Assembly (NCBI GenBank): GCA_947588205.1
Contig: CANPYG010000005.1
Location: 1-57,282, forward strand
Length of the DNA stretch: 57,282 nucleotides
Reading direction: 5' to 3'
Source: an uncultured Acetatifactor sp.
GTDB taxonomy: Bacteria > Bacillota > Clostridia > Lachnospirales > Lachnospiraceae
Part shown: in pieces, positions 43,539 through 51,542 of the stretch
Numbering within the stretch: position 1 is the first letter of the stretch
How the letters are laid out: every line of letters starts with the position of its first letter
Made by a program: the position numbers and the translations under genes
Notes under the pieces: model-generated
Told to the model about the DNA's origin: nothing
The model's database searches: none
Seen by the model: only the letters and a program-made list of their open reading frames with translations

Positions 43539-44505
43539 CGTAATACTCCGGATAGACAGCGGCGGCCATCTCCTTGAGCGCCTTTACCACGTTGTGGTCA
43601 GGCACGGAGGACGCCATATTGTCTATGTAATAGACTTCTCCGTTCTTGACGGCGGCAACCGCCTCCCATCCTGAACGGGATTTGATCTCCCCTATGGGAT
43701 CGTCGATATAATTAACGTTCGTCAGGATGACATCCGGGTCGGCGTTCACCACGACTTCCTCCGTGACTCCCAGCCAGCCGGATTCGGAAGCAAGGATATT
43801 CTCCGCCCCGATGAGCTCCAGCATCTCATTGAGGAAAACGCCGTTTCCAAAGCTGTACATATACGGCGCGGCGGAGATTTCAAAATAGACAGACTTCTTT
43901 TCCGTTATGGTCTTTCCGATGGCAGCGATCTGATCGACCTGCGACTGCATGTCGTCGATGATCTCCTGTCCTTTTTCCTGCGCCCCAAACACCGAAGCAA
44001 CGAAGGCGATGTCGCTCTCGATATCCGCTATGCTGTCGCTGGTCGGCACGCAAGCCACGCAGACGCCCAGGTCGATCAGGGTCTGATACGGGTTTTCCTG
44101 ATCATAGAGGCTCAGGTTTGTCACCAACAGGACATCCGGCCGCAGGTTCACAAGCTGTTCCATATCGGGAGCAGACAAATCCAAAACGACGGCATCCTCC
44201 TTCAGGCCCTCAAGCCCTATGCTGGTGGTGTCATATGCCTCAATTTTGTCCCCAAACCCCAGGGCGACGACCATCTCCGCCAGGGACGGCGCCAGAACTG
44301 CCACGGTGTTGATCTCCTCCGGAACAGTGATCTCGACTCCGCTGGGGTCAGTGAGAGTGCGCGGGGATGAGGGTTCTGACGATCCGGCATCTCCGCAGGC
44401 AGTCATGCCCAAAGCCAGCGTCAGGGCTAAGAGCAGACTCAATGCTTTTACCTTTGCTTTTGTTTTCAGTTTTTCTTTTGTTTTCGGTTTTTCTTTTACC
44501 TTCAT
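43531..44505 (-). CDS. btuF: Vitamin B12 ABC transporter substrate-binding lipoprotein
   Basis: 324 aa. Basic N-terminus (VKEKPKTKEKLKTKAKVK), signal peptide and lipobox LALGMTAC. Two alpha/beta lobes joined by a long helix as in class III binding proteins: EINTVAVLAPSLAEMVVALG, RPDVLLVTNLSLYDQ, AEN ILAS followed by GWLGVTEEVVVNADPDVILTN. Cobalamin as ligand follows from the riboswitch upstream rather than from binding residues. First gene of btuF-btuC-btuD. Confidence 0.9.
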   Translation of the reverse strand: MKVKEKPKTKEKLKTKAKVKALSLLLALTLALGMTACGDAGSSEPSSPRTLTDPSGVEITVPEEINTVAVLAPSLAEMVVALGFGDKIEAYDTTSIGLEGLKEDAVVLDLSAPDMEQLVNLRPDVLLVTNLSLYDQENPYQTLIDLGVCVACVPTSDSIADIESDIAFVASVFGAQEKGQEIIDDMQSQVDQIAAIGKTITEKKSVYFEISAAPYMYSFGNGVFLNEMLELIGAENILASESGWLGVTEEVVVNADPDVILTNVNYIDDPIGEIKSRSGWEAVAAVKNGEVYYIDNMASSVPDHNVVKALKEMAAAVYPEYYGE

Positions 44506-44528
44506 TTTTTATCCACCCTTTCCTCCGG

Positions 44529-44562
44529 CAAAAAAAGAACACCCCTCCACATACGAGGGGTG
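44529..44562 (-). terminator. Riboswitch expression-platform terminator
   Basis: Minus strand: CACCCCTC/GAGGGGTG 8-bp stem with a 7-nt loop, then TTCTTTTTTT, just before btuF. A second hairpin (CTCCGGGAG/CTCCCGGAG) lies between it and the aptamer and could be the competing structure. Confidence 0.85.
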
Positions 44563-44639
44563 CTTTTGCCGTCAGAAACCAGCCTCCGGGAAAATCTCCC
44601 GGAGACGGGCGCAAAAACACGCATAAATCCATTCATCGT

Positions 44640-44790
44640 GAACTTATGCAGGACAGACTCAGCGATCTGGCTGAACGCGCTGGCGCGTATCACAGTGGCG
44701 GGACCGTGCGGGATTCTCACCCGGCTTCTCTGAATAGATGCCTGACCCTTGTATTGGAAAGTATTCAGTTTCCGGAATTATCGTCCCAAA
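44640..44790 (-). promoter_or_regulatory. Cobalamin (B12) riboswitch
   Basis: Minus strand carries the aptamer core GGGTGAGAATCCCGC followed by GGTCCCGCCACTGTGA, which is diagnostic, and further down a B12-box-like GTCTGTCCTGCATAAG. With a promoter upstream and a terminator downstream it should switch off btuF-C-D when adenosylcobalamin is plentiful. Confidence 0.92.
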
Positions 44791-44804
44791 AAGGACGTGA
44801 GCTT

Positions 44805-44833
44805 AGTATATCAGACGCCCTTCGGACTGTCAA
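44805..44833 (-). promoter_or_regulatory. btu operon promoter
   Basis: Minus strand: TTGACA, 17-bp spacer, TATACT, directly before the riboswitch. Confidence 0.8.
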
Positions 44834-44854
44834 GACGGTACGCTGATATTGCTA

Positions 44855-44889
44855 ACCGTTCAGCCTCGCCAGTTCAGCCTCGCCATTCG
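44855..44889. repeat. Fragment of the 163-bp MITE end
   Basis: AGTTCAGCCTCGCCATTCGC (44870-44889) matches the GCGCCATTCGC end of the MITE with one mismatch, and GTTCAGCCTCGCC is also duplicated just before it. Degenerate remnant with no full element. Confidence 0.5.
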
Positions 44890-44991
44890 CTTGCATTTAC
44901 CGACAGGATATGATACAACTGAATTATCAGCCGAATTCATGCATTTCTTCCGCAGAACGGCTGAAAACAAACAGACAGGAGAACCAGCCAG

Positions 44992-46251
44992 ATGAGCCAT
45001 ATACCCACGAAATATAACTTTACCACACTTATCGACCGCACGGGCAAAGACGCCCTTGCAGTAGAAGTCATTCCTTTTGAAGACGCTCAGATTGCAGAGG
45101 GTTTCAGCCGGATTCCCATGTGGGTCGCAGATATGAATTTTGCAACGCTTCCCACCATCCAGGAGCGTATCATAGAGCGCGCAAGCCATCCGGCTTTCGG
45201 ATATTTCACTCCTTCTGAAGAATATTTCCAAAGCATCATACGCTGGCAGAAGGTCCGAAACGGAGTGGAAAATCTCCCCAAGGAAGCCATCGGCTACGAA
45301 AACGGCGTCCTCGGCTGTGTCGCCTCAGCGCTTCAGGCATTCACCTCGCCGGGGGAAGCCGTCCTGCTGCACTCCCCTACCTATATCGGTTTCACGGCTA
45401 CTCTTGAAAATAACGGGCGCAAGATCGTCCTGAGTGACCTCATCCTGGATGAAAATGGAATCTGGAGAATGGATTATGAGGATATGGACCGCAAGATAAA
45501 GGAAAACCATATCCACCTTGCCGTTTTCTGTTCTCCCCACAATCCCACGGGCAGAGTTTGGAGCCGGGAAGAGATTGAAGCAGCCATGGAGGTCTACGCG
45601 CGCAATGACTGCATCGTGATTTCTGATGAAATCTGGTCGGATCTGATCCTGGAGGGCTATCGACATATCCCAACCCAAAGTGTTTCCGAGGACGCCCGCA
45701 GCCGCGCCATCGCCATTTACGCGCCTTCCAAGACCTTCAATCTCGCAGGCTTAGTCGGCTCCTACCATATCATATATAATCCCTATCTGAGGGACCGCGT
45801 GCGCAAACAGTCCTCGCTGAGCCATTACAACAGCATGAACATTCTTTCCATGCACGCCCTGATTGGCGCTTACCAGCCGGAGGGCGAGCAATGGGTGGAC
45901 GATCTCAGACAGGTCCTCACCGGGAACGTGGACTTTGCTTATGAATTTATCCGCGCCCATTTCCCCGGCATCCGGCTCTCCAAGCCCCAGGGCACCTATA
46001 TGCTCTACCTGGACTGTTCGGAATGGTGCCGCACACACAGACGTACCCTGGATGAACTGATCCGAAGGGGCATCCGTGTAGGCGTGATCTGGCAGGACGG
46101 CAGACCTTTTCACAAGCCGGATTCGATCCGCATGAATCTTGCCCTGCCCAGACAGACCGTGGAAGAAGCCTTCCGGCGTCTGGATCAATATGTGTTTCAT
46201 TCCGGGGAGCCCGTCGAGCCATCAGACCCGGCAGAACCCTCTTCTCCGTAA
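44992..46251 (+). CDS. patB: PatB/MalY-type PLP-dependent C-S lyase (cystathionine beta-lyase-like aminotransferase)
   Basis: 419 aa, fold type I. N-terminal MWVADMNFATLPTI, FGYFTPSEEY, the PLP-ring region FCSPHNPTGRVWS, SDEIWSDLIL and the Schiff-base Lys247 in APSKTFNLAGL; C-terminal Arg in SIRMNLALP binds the carboxylate. Likely splits cystathionine or cysteine conjugates to homocysteine or sulfide, pyruvate and ammonia. The last residues form a low-complexity tail GEPVEPSDPAEPSSP that overlaps the convergent LCP gene by 55 bp. Confidence 0.9.
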   Translation: MSHIPTKYNFTTLIDRTGKDALAVEVIPFEDAQIAEGFSRIPMWVADMNFATLPTIQERIIERASHPAFGYFTPSEEYFQSIIRWQKVRNGVENLPKEAIGYENGVLGCVASALQAFTSPGEAVLLHSPTYIGFTATLENNGRKIVLSDLILDENGIWRMDYEDMDRKIKENHIHLAVFCSPHNPTGRVWSREEIEAAMEVYARNDCIVISDEIWSDLILEGYRHIPTQSVSEDARSRAIAIYAPSKTFNLAGLVGSYHIIYNPYLRDRVRKQSSLSHYNSMNILSMHALIGAYQPEGEQWVDDLRQVLTGNVDFAYEFIRAHFPGIRLSKPQGTYMLYLDCSEWCRTHRRTLDELIRRGIRVGVIWQDGRPFHKPDSIRMNLALPRQTVEEAFRRLDQYVFHSGEPVEPSDPAEPSSP

Positions 46252-47261
46252 ATATTTTCACGGATATACTGCTTGTTCTGTTCAAAATCCACCTGCAGCA
46301 CGGCCATCTTATCGATCGTCACGCTTTCATAGCTGCCCGGTATGGGAATACTGCTCTGAATGATATCATATGTGAGGATCTTCACCGCCTCAAGGCTTAG
46401 CTCCTCACATTCCTCCCTGGTCAGATTCGTCGTCAGATTGGGGAGCAATCCGTCCATCAGTTCCTCTGAATTGGTGAGAAGCTTTGCAGGGGCCTGCTTT
46501 ATGATGGCGGACAATACCTTCCGCTGGCGCTCTGTCCTGCCGAAATCGGTGCCGATATATCGGTTCCGGCAATAGGCAAGCGCCTGCGGCCCGTTCAGAT
46601 GGAGCATTCCGCTGAGGCTTTCGTCAAGGTAATCCGTACCCTCCGGCCTATCCTCCAGCATATTGTATTCCACAAGATAGGCGTTGACATACTTAACCTC
46701 TTCATTGGAAAGCTCCAGGTCCACGCCCCCCACTGTATCCACCAGATTCGCAAAAGCCTGGAAATTCACCAGCACATACCTGTTAATGTTGATATCGAAA
46801 TTAAGCTCCAGCGTCTCCAGCAAAAGCTGTGCGCCGCCATAGGAATAAGCCGCATTCAGACGGTTATGCCCATGTCCGGGAATCTCCACATACATATCGC
46901 GGAGAAGGGAAGTCATATGTATCGTCTTCGTCGCGTTGCTCACCGACACCAGAATCATGGCGTCGGAGCGTCCATCTGTTCCCTGCTTCCTGGAATCATT
47001 TCCGATCAGCAGGACATTGATCACGCCTTCCTCCTTCATTGGCTCCGATACCAGGGAATCAATCACCTCATAATGGATCTGGTTGTAAACTTCATTTACC
47101 GTGGATTTCCACCAAAGAATCCCTCCAAGGATGATAATGATCAGAATCCCCAGAAACAAAATCCAAAGATGCCTTTTCTTTCTGTGCTTTTTCTTCTTCT
47201 TTTTGGGCAGCTTGATCTCTTCATACCCGCCCTCTGTTTTCGCTTCATATTTTTTGCTCAT
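46197..47261 (-). CDS. LytR-CpsA-Psr (LCP) family cell-wall glycopolymer ligase
   Basis: About 354 aa from MSKKYEAKTEGG. A very basic cytoplasmic stretch (KKKKKKHRKKRH), one membrane helix (~32-52), then the LCP domain: VLLIGNDSRKQGTDGRSDAMILVSV, MTSLLRDMYVEIPGHGHNRLNAAYSYGG and NRYIGTDFGRTERQRKVL with the conserved Arg/Asp residues. Transfers lipid-linked wall polymers (teichoic-acid-like) to peptidoglycan outside the cell. The C-terminal GEEGSAGSDGSTGSPE tail overlaps patB. The start is uncertain; a GTG at 47306 is an alternative. Confidence 0.9.
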   Translation of the reverse strand: MSKKYEAKTEGGYEEIKLPKKKKKKHRKKRHLWILFLGILIIIILGGILWWKSTVNEVYNQIHYEVIDSLVSEPMKEEGVINVLLIGNDSRKQGTDGRSDAMILVSVSNATKTIHMTSLLRDMYVEIPGHGHNRLNAAYSYGGAQLLLETLELNFDININRYVLVNFQAFANLVDTVGGVDLELSNEEVKYVNAYLVEYNMLEDRPEGTDYLDESLSGMLHLNGPQALAYCRNRYIGTDFGRTERQRKVLSAIIKQAPAKLLTNSEELMDGLLPNLTTNLTREECEELSLEAVKILTYDIIQSSIPIPGSYESVTIDKMAVLQVDFEQNKQYIRENIYGEEGSAGSDGSTGSPE

Positions 47262-47534
47262 AATACCGCTGTTCAGCTTCCTTTCCTTCTCAATCTCAAT
47301 GAACACTCCCGCGCACCTATTTGCGCACCCTGTCCGCCATCCTTATGCCGGTCAGATGCTTTGAACCGTCTTCGGACCGTTTCATTCCTTTCACAGGATG
47401 ATGTCATTATCTCATAAAGGGGCGCTCCGCACAACTTAAGTTTTTTTTAAAAAAAGCATACAATTCTTAAAAACTCATTAAAAATGGAGAAAAAAGAAAA
47501 GCAGAAACCTTTCTTCCAGTCTCTGCTTTCTCAG

Positions 47535-47607
47535 AGCGACAGACGGGACTCGAACCCGCGACCTCCACCTTGGCAAGGTGGCATACCACCAACTGTACTA
47601 CTGTCGC
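47535..47607 (-). tRNA. tRNA-Gly (GCC)
   Basis: Minus strand cloverleaf: acceptor GCGACAG/CTGTCGC, anticodon stem CCACC/GGTGG around TTGCCAA (anticodon GCC), T arm GGGTTCGAACCC. CCA not encoded. The third gene of the tRNA cluster, separated from the other two by the integrated element. Confidence 0.95.
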
Positions 47608-47650
47608 ATATTCTCTTGAAAAGAAATTCACTCTTTCAAAACAGGATGCA

Positions 47651-47676
47651 ATCACCCGCTCTGCAGAGCGGGTGAT
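47651..47676. repeat. 26-bp palindrome overlapping attL
   Basis: ATCACCCGCT-CTGCAG-AGCGGGTGAT, perfectly self-complementary. Half of it is the tRNA-Gly 3' end remnant. In the uninterrupted chromosome the same sequence would follow the tRNA-Gly(TCC) acceptor end. Confidence 0.8.
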
Positions 47677-47686
47677 GGGAATCGAA
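47667..47686. other. attL
   Basis: AGCGGGTGATGGGAATCGAA, identical to the 3' end of tRNA-Gly(TCC) at 56941-56960; the sequences diverge immediately after. Confidence 0.88.
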
Positions 47687-47741
47687 TGTCGCTTCCACAA
47701 ATCCGCCTATTAAAAAGGAGGAAAGCACTTCATCCTCTCTC

Positions 47742-47763
47742 TCGTACCAATTTCGTACCGACT
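47742..47763. repeat. Two CGTACC repeats, 11-bp period, near attL
   Basis: TCGTACCAATT then TCGTACCGACT. A matching pair (GGCGTACCTAC twice) lies at 56855-56876 near attR, also with 11-bp period and same orientation. Candidate recombinase or excisionase arm sites. Confidence 0.6.
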
Positions 47764-47768
47764 TGCTA

Positions 47769-47797
47769 AGTGTAACTCATTATTTTTGAAATGTCAA
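47769..47797 (-). promoter_or_regulatory. Outward promoter at the left end of the element
   Basis: Minus strand: TTGACA, 17-bp spacer, TACACT. Reads out through attL toward tRNA-Gly(GCC), which lost its native upstream promoter when the element inserted. Confidence 0.6.
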
Positions 47798-47879
47798 TAC
47801 TAAATAATAAAAAGTTTTTGCCTTTACACGTCCTTCTTTTATAGTATAGAGAGATTTAAACGCCAAAATAAAAAATGCT

Positions 47880-47920
47880 AAAAGGTTCAGTGCTTAAACA
47901 AGACGAGCGCTGAACCTTTT
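47880..47920. terminator. Terminator after the tiny lipoprotein gene
   Basis: AAAAGGTTCAGTGCT pairs with AGCGCTGAACCTTTT (one G-U type change), with T/A runs on both sides. A second hairpin with the same GGTTCAGC arm sequence lies at 48143-48173. Confidence 0.75.
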
Positions 47921-48007
47921 TTATAAATACAGCCCTGGCGCACAACCAGTAAGCACCGTCGATAAGGAAAGCAAAACTGCAATCACTCTCTTCATCTTCG
48001 ATTTCAT
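47921..48007 (-). CDS. 28-residue lipoprotein (mostly signal peptide)
   Basis: ATG at 48007-48005 with AGGAGG 11 bases upstream. The product has a basic start (MKSKMKR), a hydrophobic core (VIAVLLSLSTV), the lipobox LTGC and only seven residues from the Cys onward (CAPGLYL). It is followed by its own terminator and preceded by an A/T-rich promoter-like stretch (TATGATACAAT). Too short for usual gene finders. It could be a lysis-type or entry-exclusion lipopeptide, or a source of a pheromone-like signal-peptide fragment; all three are inference. Confidence 0.68.
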   Translation of the reverse strand: MKSKMKRVIAVLLSLSTVLTGCAPGLYL

Positions 48008-48067
48008 AGTAAATCATCCTCCTTCTTAAAAATAAAACTATTGTATCATAACGCAAAAAATATATAA

Positions 48068-48229
48068 AGTTTAAAGCCCCACAGTCCGTCTCGCCAATAC
48101 GGACATGGGGCTCAAACAACTAGGAAACTAGCAACCGCAGAAAGGTTCAGCACCTGTTGGAAGTGCTGAACCTATATTCTGGACAAGCATTCAGTTGAAA
48201 GAATGCCCTCTTCTCCAGGAAGAGGGCAT
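48068..48229 (-). other. Cluster of strong hairpins between the two lipoprotein genes
   Basis: Three stems: AGCCCCA/TGGGGCT with inner GTCCGT/ACGGAC (48075-48112), AGGTTCAGCAC/GTGCTGAACCT (48143-48173), ATGCCCTCTTC/GAAGAGGGCAT (48203-48229). The last probably ends the CAP lipoprotein transcript. The others may be a terminator or a small structured RNA. Confidence 0.55.
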
Positions 48230-48237
48230 CAGATATC

Positions 48238-49698
48238 TTACCACTTGAATAATGTTACTGCATAGAACCACCCATCCTTAAAATATACCGCATAGACAGC
48301 CTGAGTAAAACTAGGATTGAACATAGCTTCCCTATGACCCTCCGAATTATACCACTGCGTATAAGTCGAATCCACCGTACCCTGTTGGTTCCTCGTGATA
48401 TTCTCCCCACACTCACTAGGCTCACCATCGTGACTATAATTCGAGGCAATCTCCACAGCTCTTCTCATAGCCACGTCCTCGTAATCACTCATCCACTCAA
48501 GAGGATTCAACCCAGCTGCTACCCTCTGCTCGTTCAGATAGTCTACAAAACTTCTATCAACCTTAGCACAATCCCAATCAGGAGCTGCAAGAGACTCAGC
48601 GACGTCCTTATCACGGACAGTGTAAAGAGCTCCATCCTCCCCAAGCACTGTAGTGTAATCGTCAGCCTGGGCTAACAGCCAGTCCCAAAAGTCCTCTTCA
48701 GAATCGCCACCAGTGTACTCTACCGAACCACCCTGGGAAGATGCATCCTGCTGGGGAGTACCCTGAGCAGGAGCAGTATTGCTGGCTACCTGAGTGACAG
48801 GCTTCTCAGTGCTAAGATAGTTGTTAGACACATACCCCGTTCCGCCTTCGCCATCAGTGATTCTGTACCAGCCAGTCTCATTGCACTTACCAGTTACCGT
48901 TACCGCTTCACCTTTGGAAAGTGATGCAATTTTACTTCCATCCGTTGACGGCATGTCTCTTACATTCACAGAATTGGATGCATAGTACTGGGCGTTGTCG
49001 ATGTCTGCGAAAGAGTAATCCTGCTTCATACCCAGAAGATATACAAGGGAGAACCTTCCCTCTTCATCGTAGTAAGAAGTCACCGCCCCACTGCCTTCAG
49101 ATACGCCCTTACCTTCTGGCTCAATGAGAATGGCATCTTTATTACCGTCAAAGCACCTCTGATAAAGGTTCTCATCAAACTCCGCCGGGGTTCTTGTTTT
49201 TGCCCAGATAGTGATGTAATCACTCTCGGGTTCTACACCGTCTTCCAATAAACCCTTCGCAAACTCCTTAGCCTGCTCCGCCATCTCGTCGCTCCACTCA
49301 AAGGTTCCTAACCCAGCCTCGGATCTCCTTGCGTTGATATAGTCGAAATACCCTTTCTCGTCGTAAGCCCCGACCTTAGCTTCCTCGGTCACCTCTTCGG
49401 TCTCCTCAGTGCCCTCGGCGTCCTCTTCAGGCTCCTCAACGCCCTCAGCGTCATCCGTTACCTCTTCGGTTTCCTCTACCGCCGCTCCGCTTCCGGTGAT
49501 CTCCTCAGTACTTTCTCCGGCATCTTTGCTTTCCTCTGTTTCGATTTCAGAGATATCATTCTCCCCGCTTTCAGAAACCGTTTCATTTTGGGGAATATTG
49601 CCGGGTTCATTGTTTGTGACCTCTGTCTGCCCACATCCTGTTAAGAGCATGGATGCCATTAACAAAGCAATGATTTTTTTCATTCTATTTTTTTTCAT
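48238..49698 (-). CDS. Lipoprotein with CAP-like, SH3b and CAP/SCP domains
   Basis: 486 aa, AAGGAGG upstream. Signal peptide with lipobox LLTGC (Cys22), an acidic Glu/Thr linker (~30-108), a degenerate CAP-like region (~110-230: YFDYINARRSEAGLGTFEW), an SH3b domain (~240-297: NVRDMPSTDGSKIASL, GWYRITDGEGGTGYV) and a CAP domain (~385-486: FVDYLNEQRVAAGLNPLEW, SHDGEPSECGENI, WYNSEGHREAMFNPSFTQAVYAV). Surface protein binding the wall by SH3b. Cargo of the element, at the end opposite the integrase. Confidence 0.85.
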   Translation of the reverse strand: MKKNRMKKIIALLMASMLLTGCGQTEVTNNEPGNIPQNETVSESGENDISEIETEESKDAGESTEEITGSGAAVEETEEVTDDAEGVEEPEEDAEGTEETEEVTEEAKVGAYDEKGYFDYINARRSEAGLGTFEWSDEMAEQAKEFAKGLLEDGVEPESDYITIWAKTRTPAEFDENLYQRCFDGNKDAILIEPEGKGVSEGSGAVTSYYDEEGRFSLVYLLGMKQDYSFADIDNAQYYASNSVNVRDMPSTDGSKIASLSKGEAVTVTGKCNETGWYRITDGEGGTGYVSNNYLSTEKPVTQVASNTAPAQGTPQQDASSQGGSVEYTGGDSEEDFWDWLLAQADDYTTVLGEDGALYTVRDKDVAESLAAPDWDCAKVDRSFVDYLNEQRVAAGLNPLEWMSDYEDVAMRRAVEIASNYSHDGEPSECGENITRNQQGTVDSTYTQWYNSEGHREAMFNPSFTQAVYAVYFKDGWFYAVTLFKW

Positions 49699-49733
49699 TT
49701 GATTACCTCCTTATTATTGCGTGATTTCTTTTT

Positions 49734-49773
49734 GATATCACTTTTAAGATATCTATAAGATATCACTTTGAAG
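49734..49773. promoter_or_regulatory. Repeated operator-like sites between CAP and Arc-like genes
   Basis: GATATCACTTTTAAG (49734-49748) and GATATCACTTTGAAG (49759-49773) are direct repeats 25 bp apart; between them is GATATC-TATAA-GATATC. They lie in the divergent promoter region and are natural targets for the adjacent ribbon-helix-helix protein. Confidence 0.55.
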
Positions 49774-49836
49774 TCAAATTTTCAAGAAAAAGTTATAATA
49801 AAATGACCAGTTTTGTATGGTATGGAGGTATGATGT

Positions 49837-49998
49837 ATGAATCCGAATTTCTCACTAAGAATTGATGATGAACTTTTAAAAAAACTTCGATACATTGCTG
49901 ATTATGATGATAGATCGCTTAATGGAGAAATTCAAAATATTTTAAAGCAATACATTGTAAAATTTGAGAAAGAACATGGGAAAATTAAGCTCGAATAA
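49837..49998 (+). CDS. Arc-like ribbon-helix-helix DNA-binding protein
   Basis: 53 aa, GGAGG nine bases upstream. NFSLRIDDELLKKLRYIADY is the RHH strand and first helix, and DRSLNGEIQNILKQYI the second helix. Such proteins dimerise and bind direct repeats. Divergent from the CAP lipoprotein; likely controls the element's cargo or transfer genes. Confidence 0.85.
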   Translation: MNPNFSLRIDDELLKKLRYIADYDDRSLNGEIQNILKQYIVKFEKEHGKIKLE

Positions 49999-50392
49999 TA
50001 TAAATCAGTAAACTTGCACAGAAAAGTAAATTTATAATTTCAAATTAATTCTTCTAACTTATCTAATAATTACGAAATCTATAAAATACCTTATATAAAA
50101 AGTAGAGATTTACCATTTCAATGCAGTTCTTATAAATTATCTGACATTTCCGAAATATTGTTTCAGGGGATATGCTACTATATCTACAAGTGCATACAAT
50201 TCTAAAACAAGTATATCAAATTTATCCTTCAGCATAAACAAAAGCAAGCTAAGATATAGGTAAAAAAAAATGTGTCGCGACCTGGCATTATTCTAGCAGG
50301 AGTTTTATAATTGATAATAACCGATAGGGTGATGCTTCTGCTAAATAAAAATATTTTATAGCAAAGATAAATTGTGTCTAACAAAAATAATT
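49999..50392. other. A/T-rich gap without a supported gene
   Basis: No open frame with a ribosome site. Contains GTGTCGCGACCTGGC and the tract ATTGATAATAACCGATAG, but no clear stem-loop with a T run. Confidence 0.4.
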
Positions 50393-50511
50393 AAATATCT
50401 AAGACATTACTGATATAGAAGTCCGTTTCTGGGGGGGAGTTCAGGTGAATTTACTGAGGTTCAATTAACAAGTATAATATGCTTACACTAAAAAGAGAAG
50501 AGGTGATACAT
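50393..50511 (+). repeat. Duplicated leader, copy 1
   Basis: Shares most of its ~119 bp with 51543-51661, including the invariant GAAGTCCGTTTCTGGGGG block and a promoter-like TTACTG-16-TATAAT (50451-50478). Each copy is followed by a gene starting M(K/R)(I/V)TG. Confidence 0.75.
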
Positions 50512-50592
50512 ATGAAAATAACAGGTAAAATTTATTTAACAACTAATATTTCAAGCAAGAATAAATTATATGTAACAAAAAAATTATACTAG
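50512..50592 (+). CDS. 26-codon truncated paralogue of the OB-like proteins
   Basis: Starts MKITGKIYLTTNISSKNK and ends KKLY. Aligns with the first ~28 residues of the 83-aa proteins at 51662 and 51983 and is preceded by a copy of their leader. Either a pseudogene or a leader peptide for the next gene. Confidence 0.5.
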   Translation: MKITGKIYLTTNISSKNKLYVTKKLY

Positions 50593-50608
50593 TAGTAGGA
50601 GGAAATTA

Positions 50609-51436
50609 ATGATGAAAGAAATGAATAGCATGCATCCCTCATATACGGATGAAGAAAACAAAATGGTATATGACTATATTGCAGGAGCTTCTGAAAAGGA
50701 ACTAGTGGCGATGGTTAATAAGCTCATAGAATTATATACCGAAGATGTTCCATCTATCAATGAAGTTTTTATGCAGTTCGAAAAAGAGTTGCGAGTGCGA
50801 GACGATTTATTTCAACAGAAAAAAGCTTTAAAAAAATGTATAGATGATTGGAACAAATATTATTCTGCGCTATTTCATAAAAGAAATGCCAACGTGGTTA
50901 GGAAAAAATATTTATACTTTAAAGAGAATGAATACCCAGCCATTAAGCAGAAGGATGATCTTGGTGTTTTTATGTCTTTTATTAGGGAATATGGAAGCAG
51001 TAACAATAAAGGACGAAATGTACCGGAAATGTATTATTGTGACCGTATAATTCGTTTATATATTTTAAATCCAGAAGCTAAAAACGCTTTTAAAGTACCA
51101 TCTAAGCCGAAGGTAATATATCATTCTTTACAGGATGTTCCAAAAAAAACGAAATGCAGAGAGGAGCTCTTTGAAAGTATTGGGAAAACTACTTTACAAT
51201 ATATAGTTACACATATGTTGTATAATCTTGGTTCTCCCGAAGCCCTTAAAATTCCTATAATAATTCGTTTTAAGATAAGAACATATGCTAATCAAAGTAA
51301 AAAAAAGAATGTCTCACCATTTACTACAAATATGCCTAGTATTTTTGAATTAATAGAGGAAAATCAAAAATTGTTTAAAAGAATCTGTGAAAAAGAAAAA
51401 GAATGTAACGAACTACTCTTAGAAATTGCAAGTTAA
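50609..51436 (+). CDS. Unknown protein of the element
   Basis: 275 aa, GGAGG seven bases upstream. Charged, largely helical, with coiled-coil-like ends (FEKELRVRDDLFQQKKALKK; LIEENQKLFKRICEKEKECN). No motif recognised. It lies between the truncated and full OB-like paralogues and has its own terminator (51443-51470). Possibly cargo inserted into the duplicated region. Confidence 0.75.
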   Translation: MMKEMNSMHPSYTDEENKMVYDYIAGASEKELVAMVNKLIELYTEDVPSINEVFMQFEKELRVRDDLFQQKKALKKCIDDWNKYYSALFHKRNANVVRKKYLYFKENEYPAIKQKDDLGVFMSFIREYGSSNNKGRNVPEMYYCDRIIRLYILNPEAKNAFKVPSKPKVIYHSLQDVPKKTKCREELFESIGKTTLQYIVTHMLYNLGSPEALKIPIIIRFKIRTYANQSKKKNVSPFTTNMPSIFELIEENQKLFKRICEKEKECNELLLEIAS

Positions 51437-51442
51437 AAAAAT

Positions 51443-51470
51443 AAAAAGCATCCGATATTGGGTGCTTTTT
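51443..51470 (+). terminator. Terminator
   Basis: AAAAAGCATCC/GGGTGCTTTTT stem with a GATATT loop, then ATTTT. Confidence 0.85.
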
Positions 51471-51542
51471 ATTTTACTTAAAAATTGCGAAAAAAACATG
51501 ACTATCGGAGATATTGCTATTCAAATTAATGCAGAATGTGTT

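Noticed and set aside
42898-43674. 258-codon plus-strand frame
   Set aside because: Antisense to btuC/btuF; composition typical of a GC-rich shadow.
47856-48119. 87-codon minus-strand frame
   Set aside because: Runs in a different frame through the tiny lipoprotein and hairpins; no ribosome site. The 28-codon frame with AGGAGG and lipobox is preferred.
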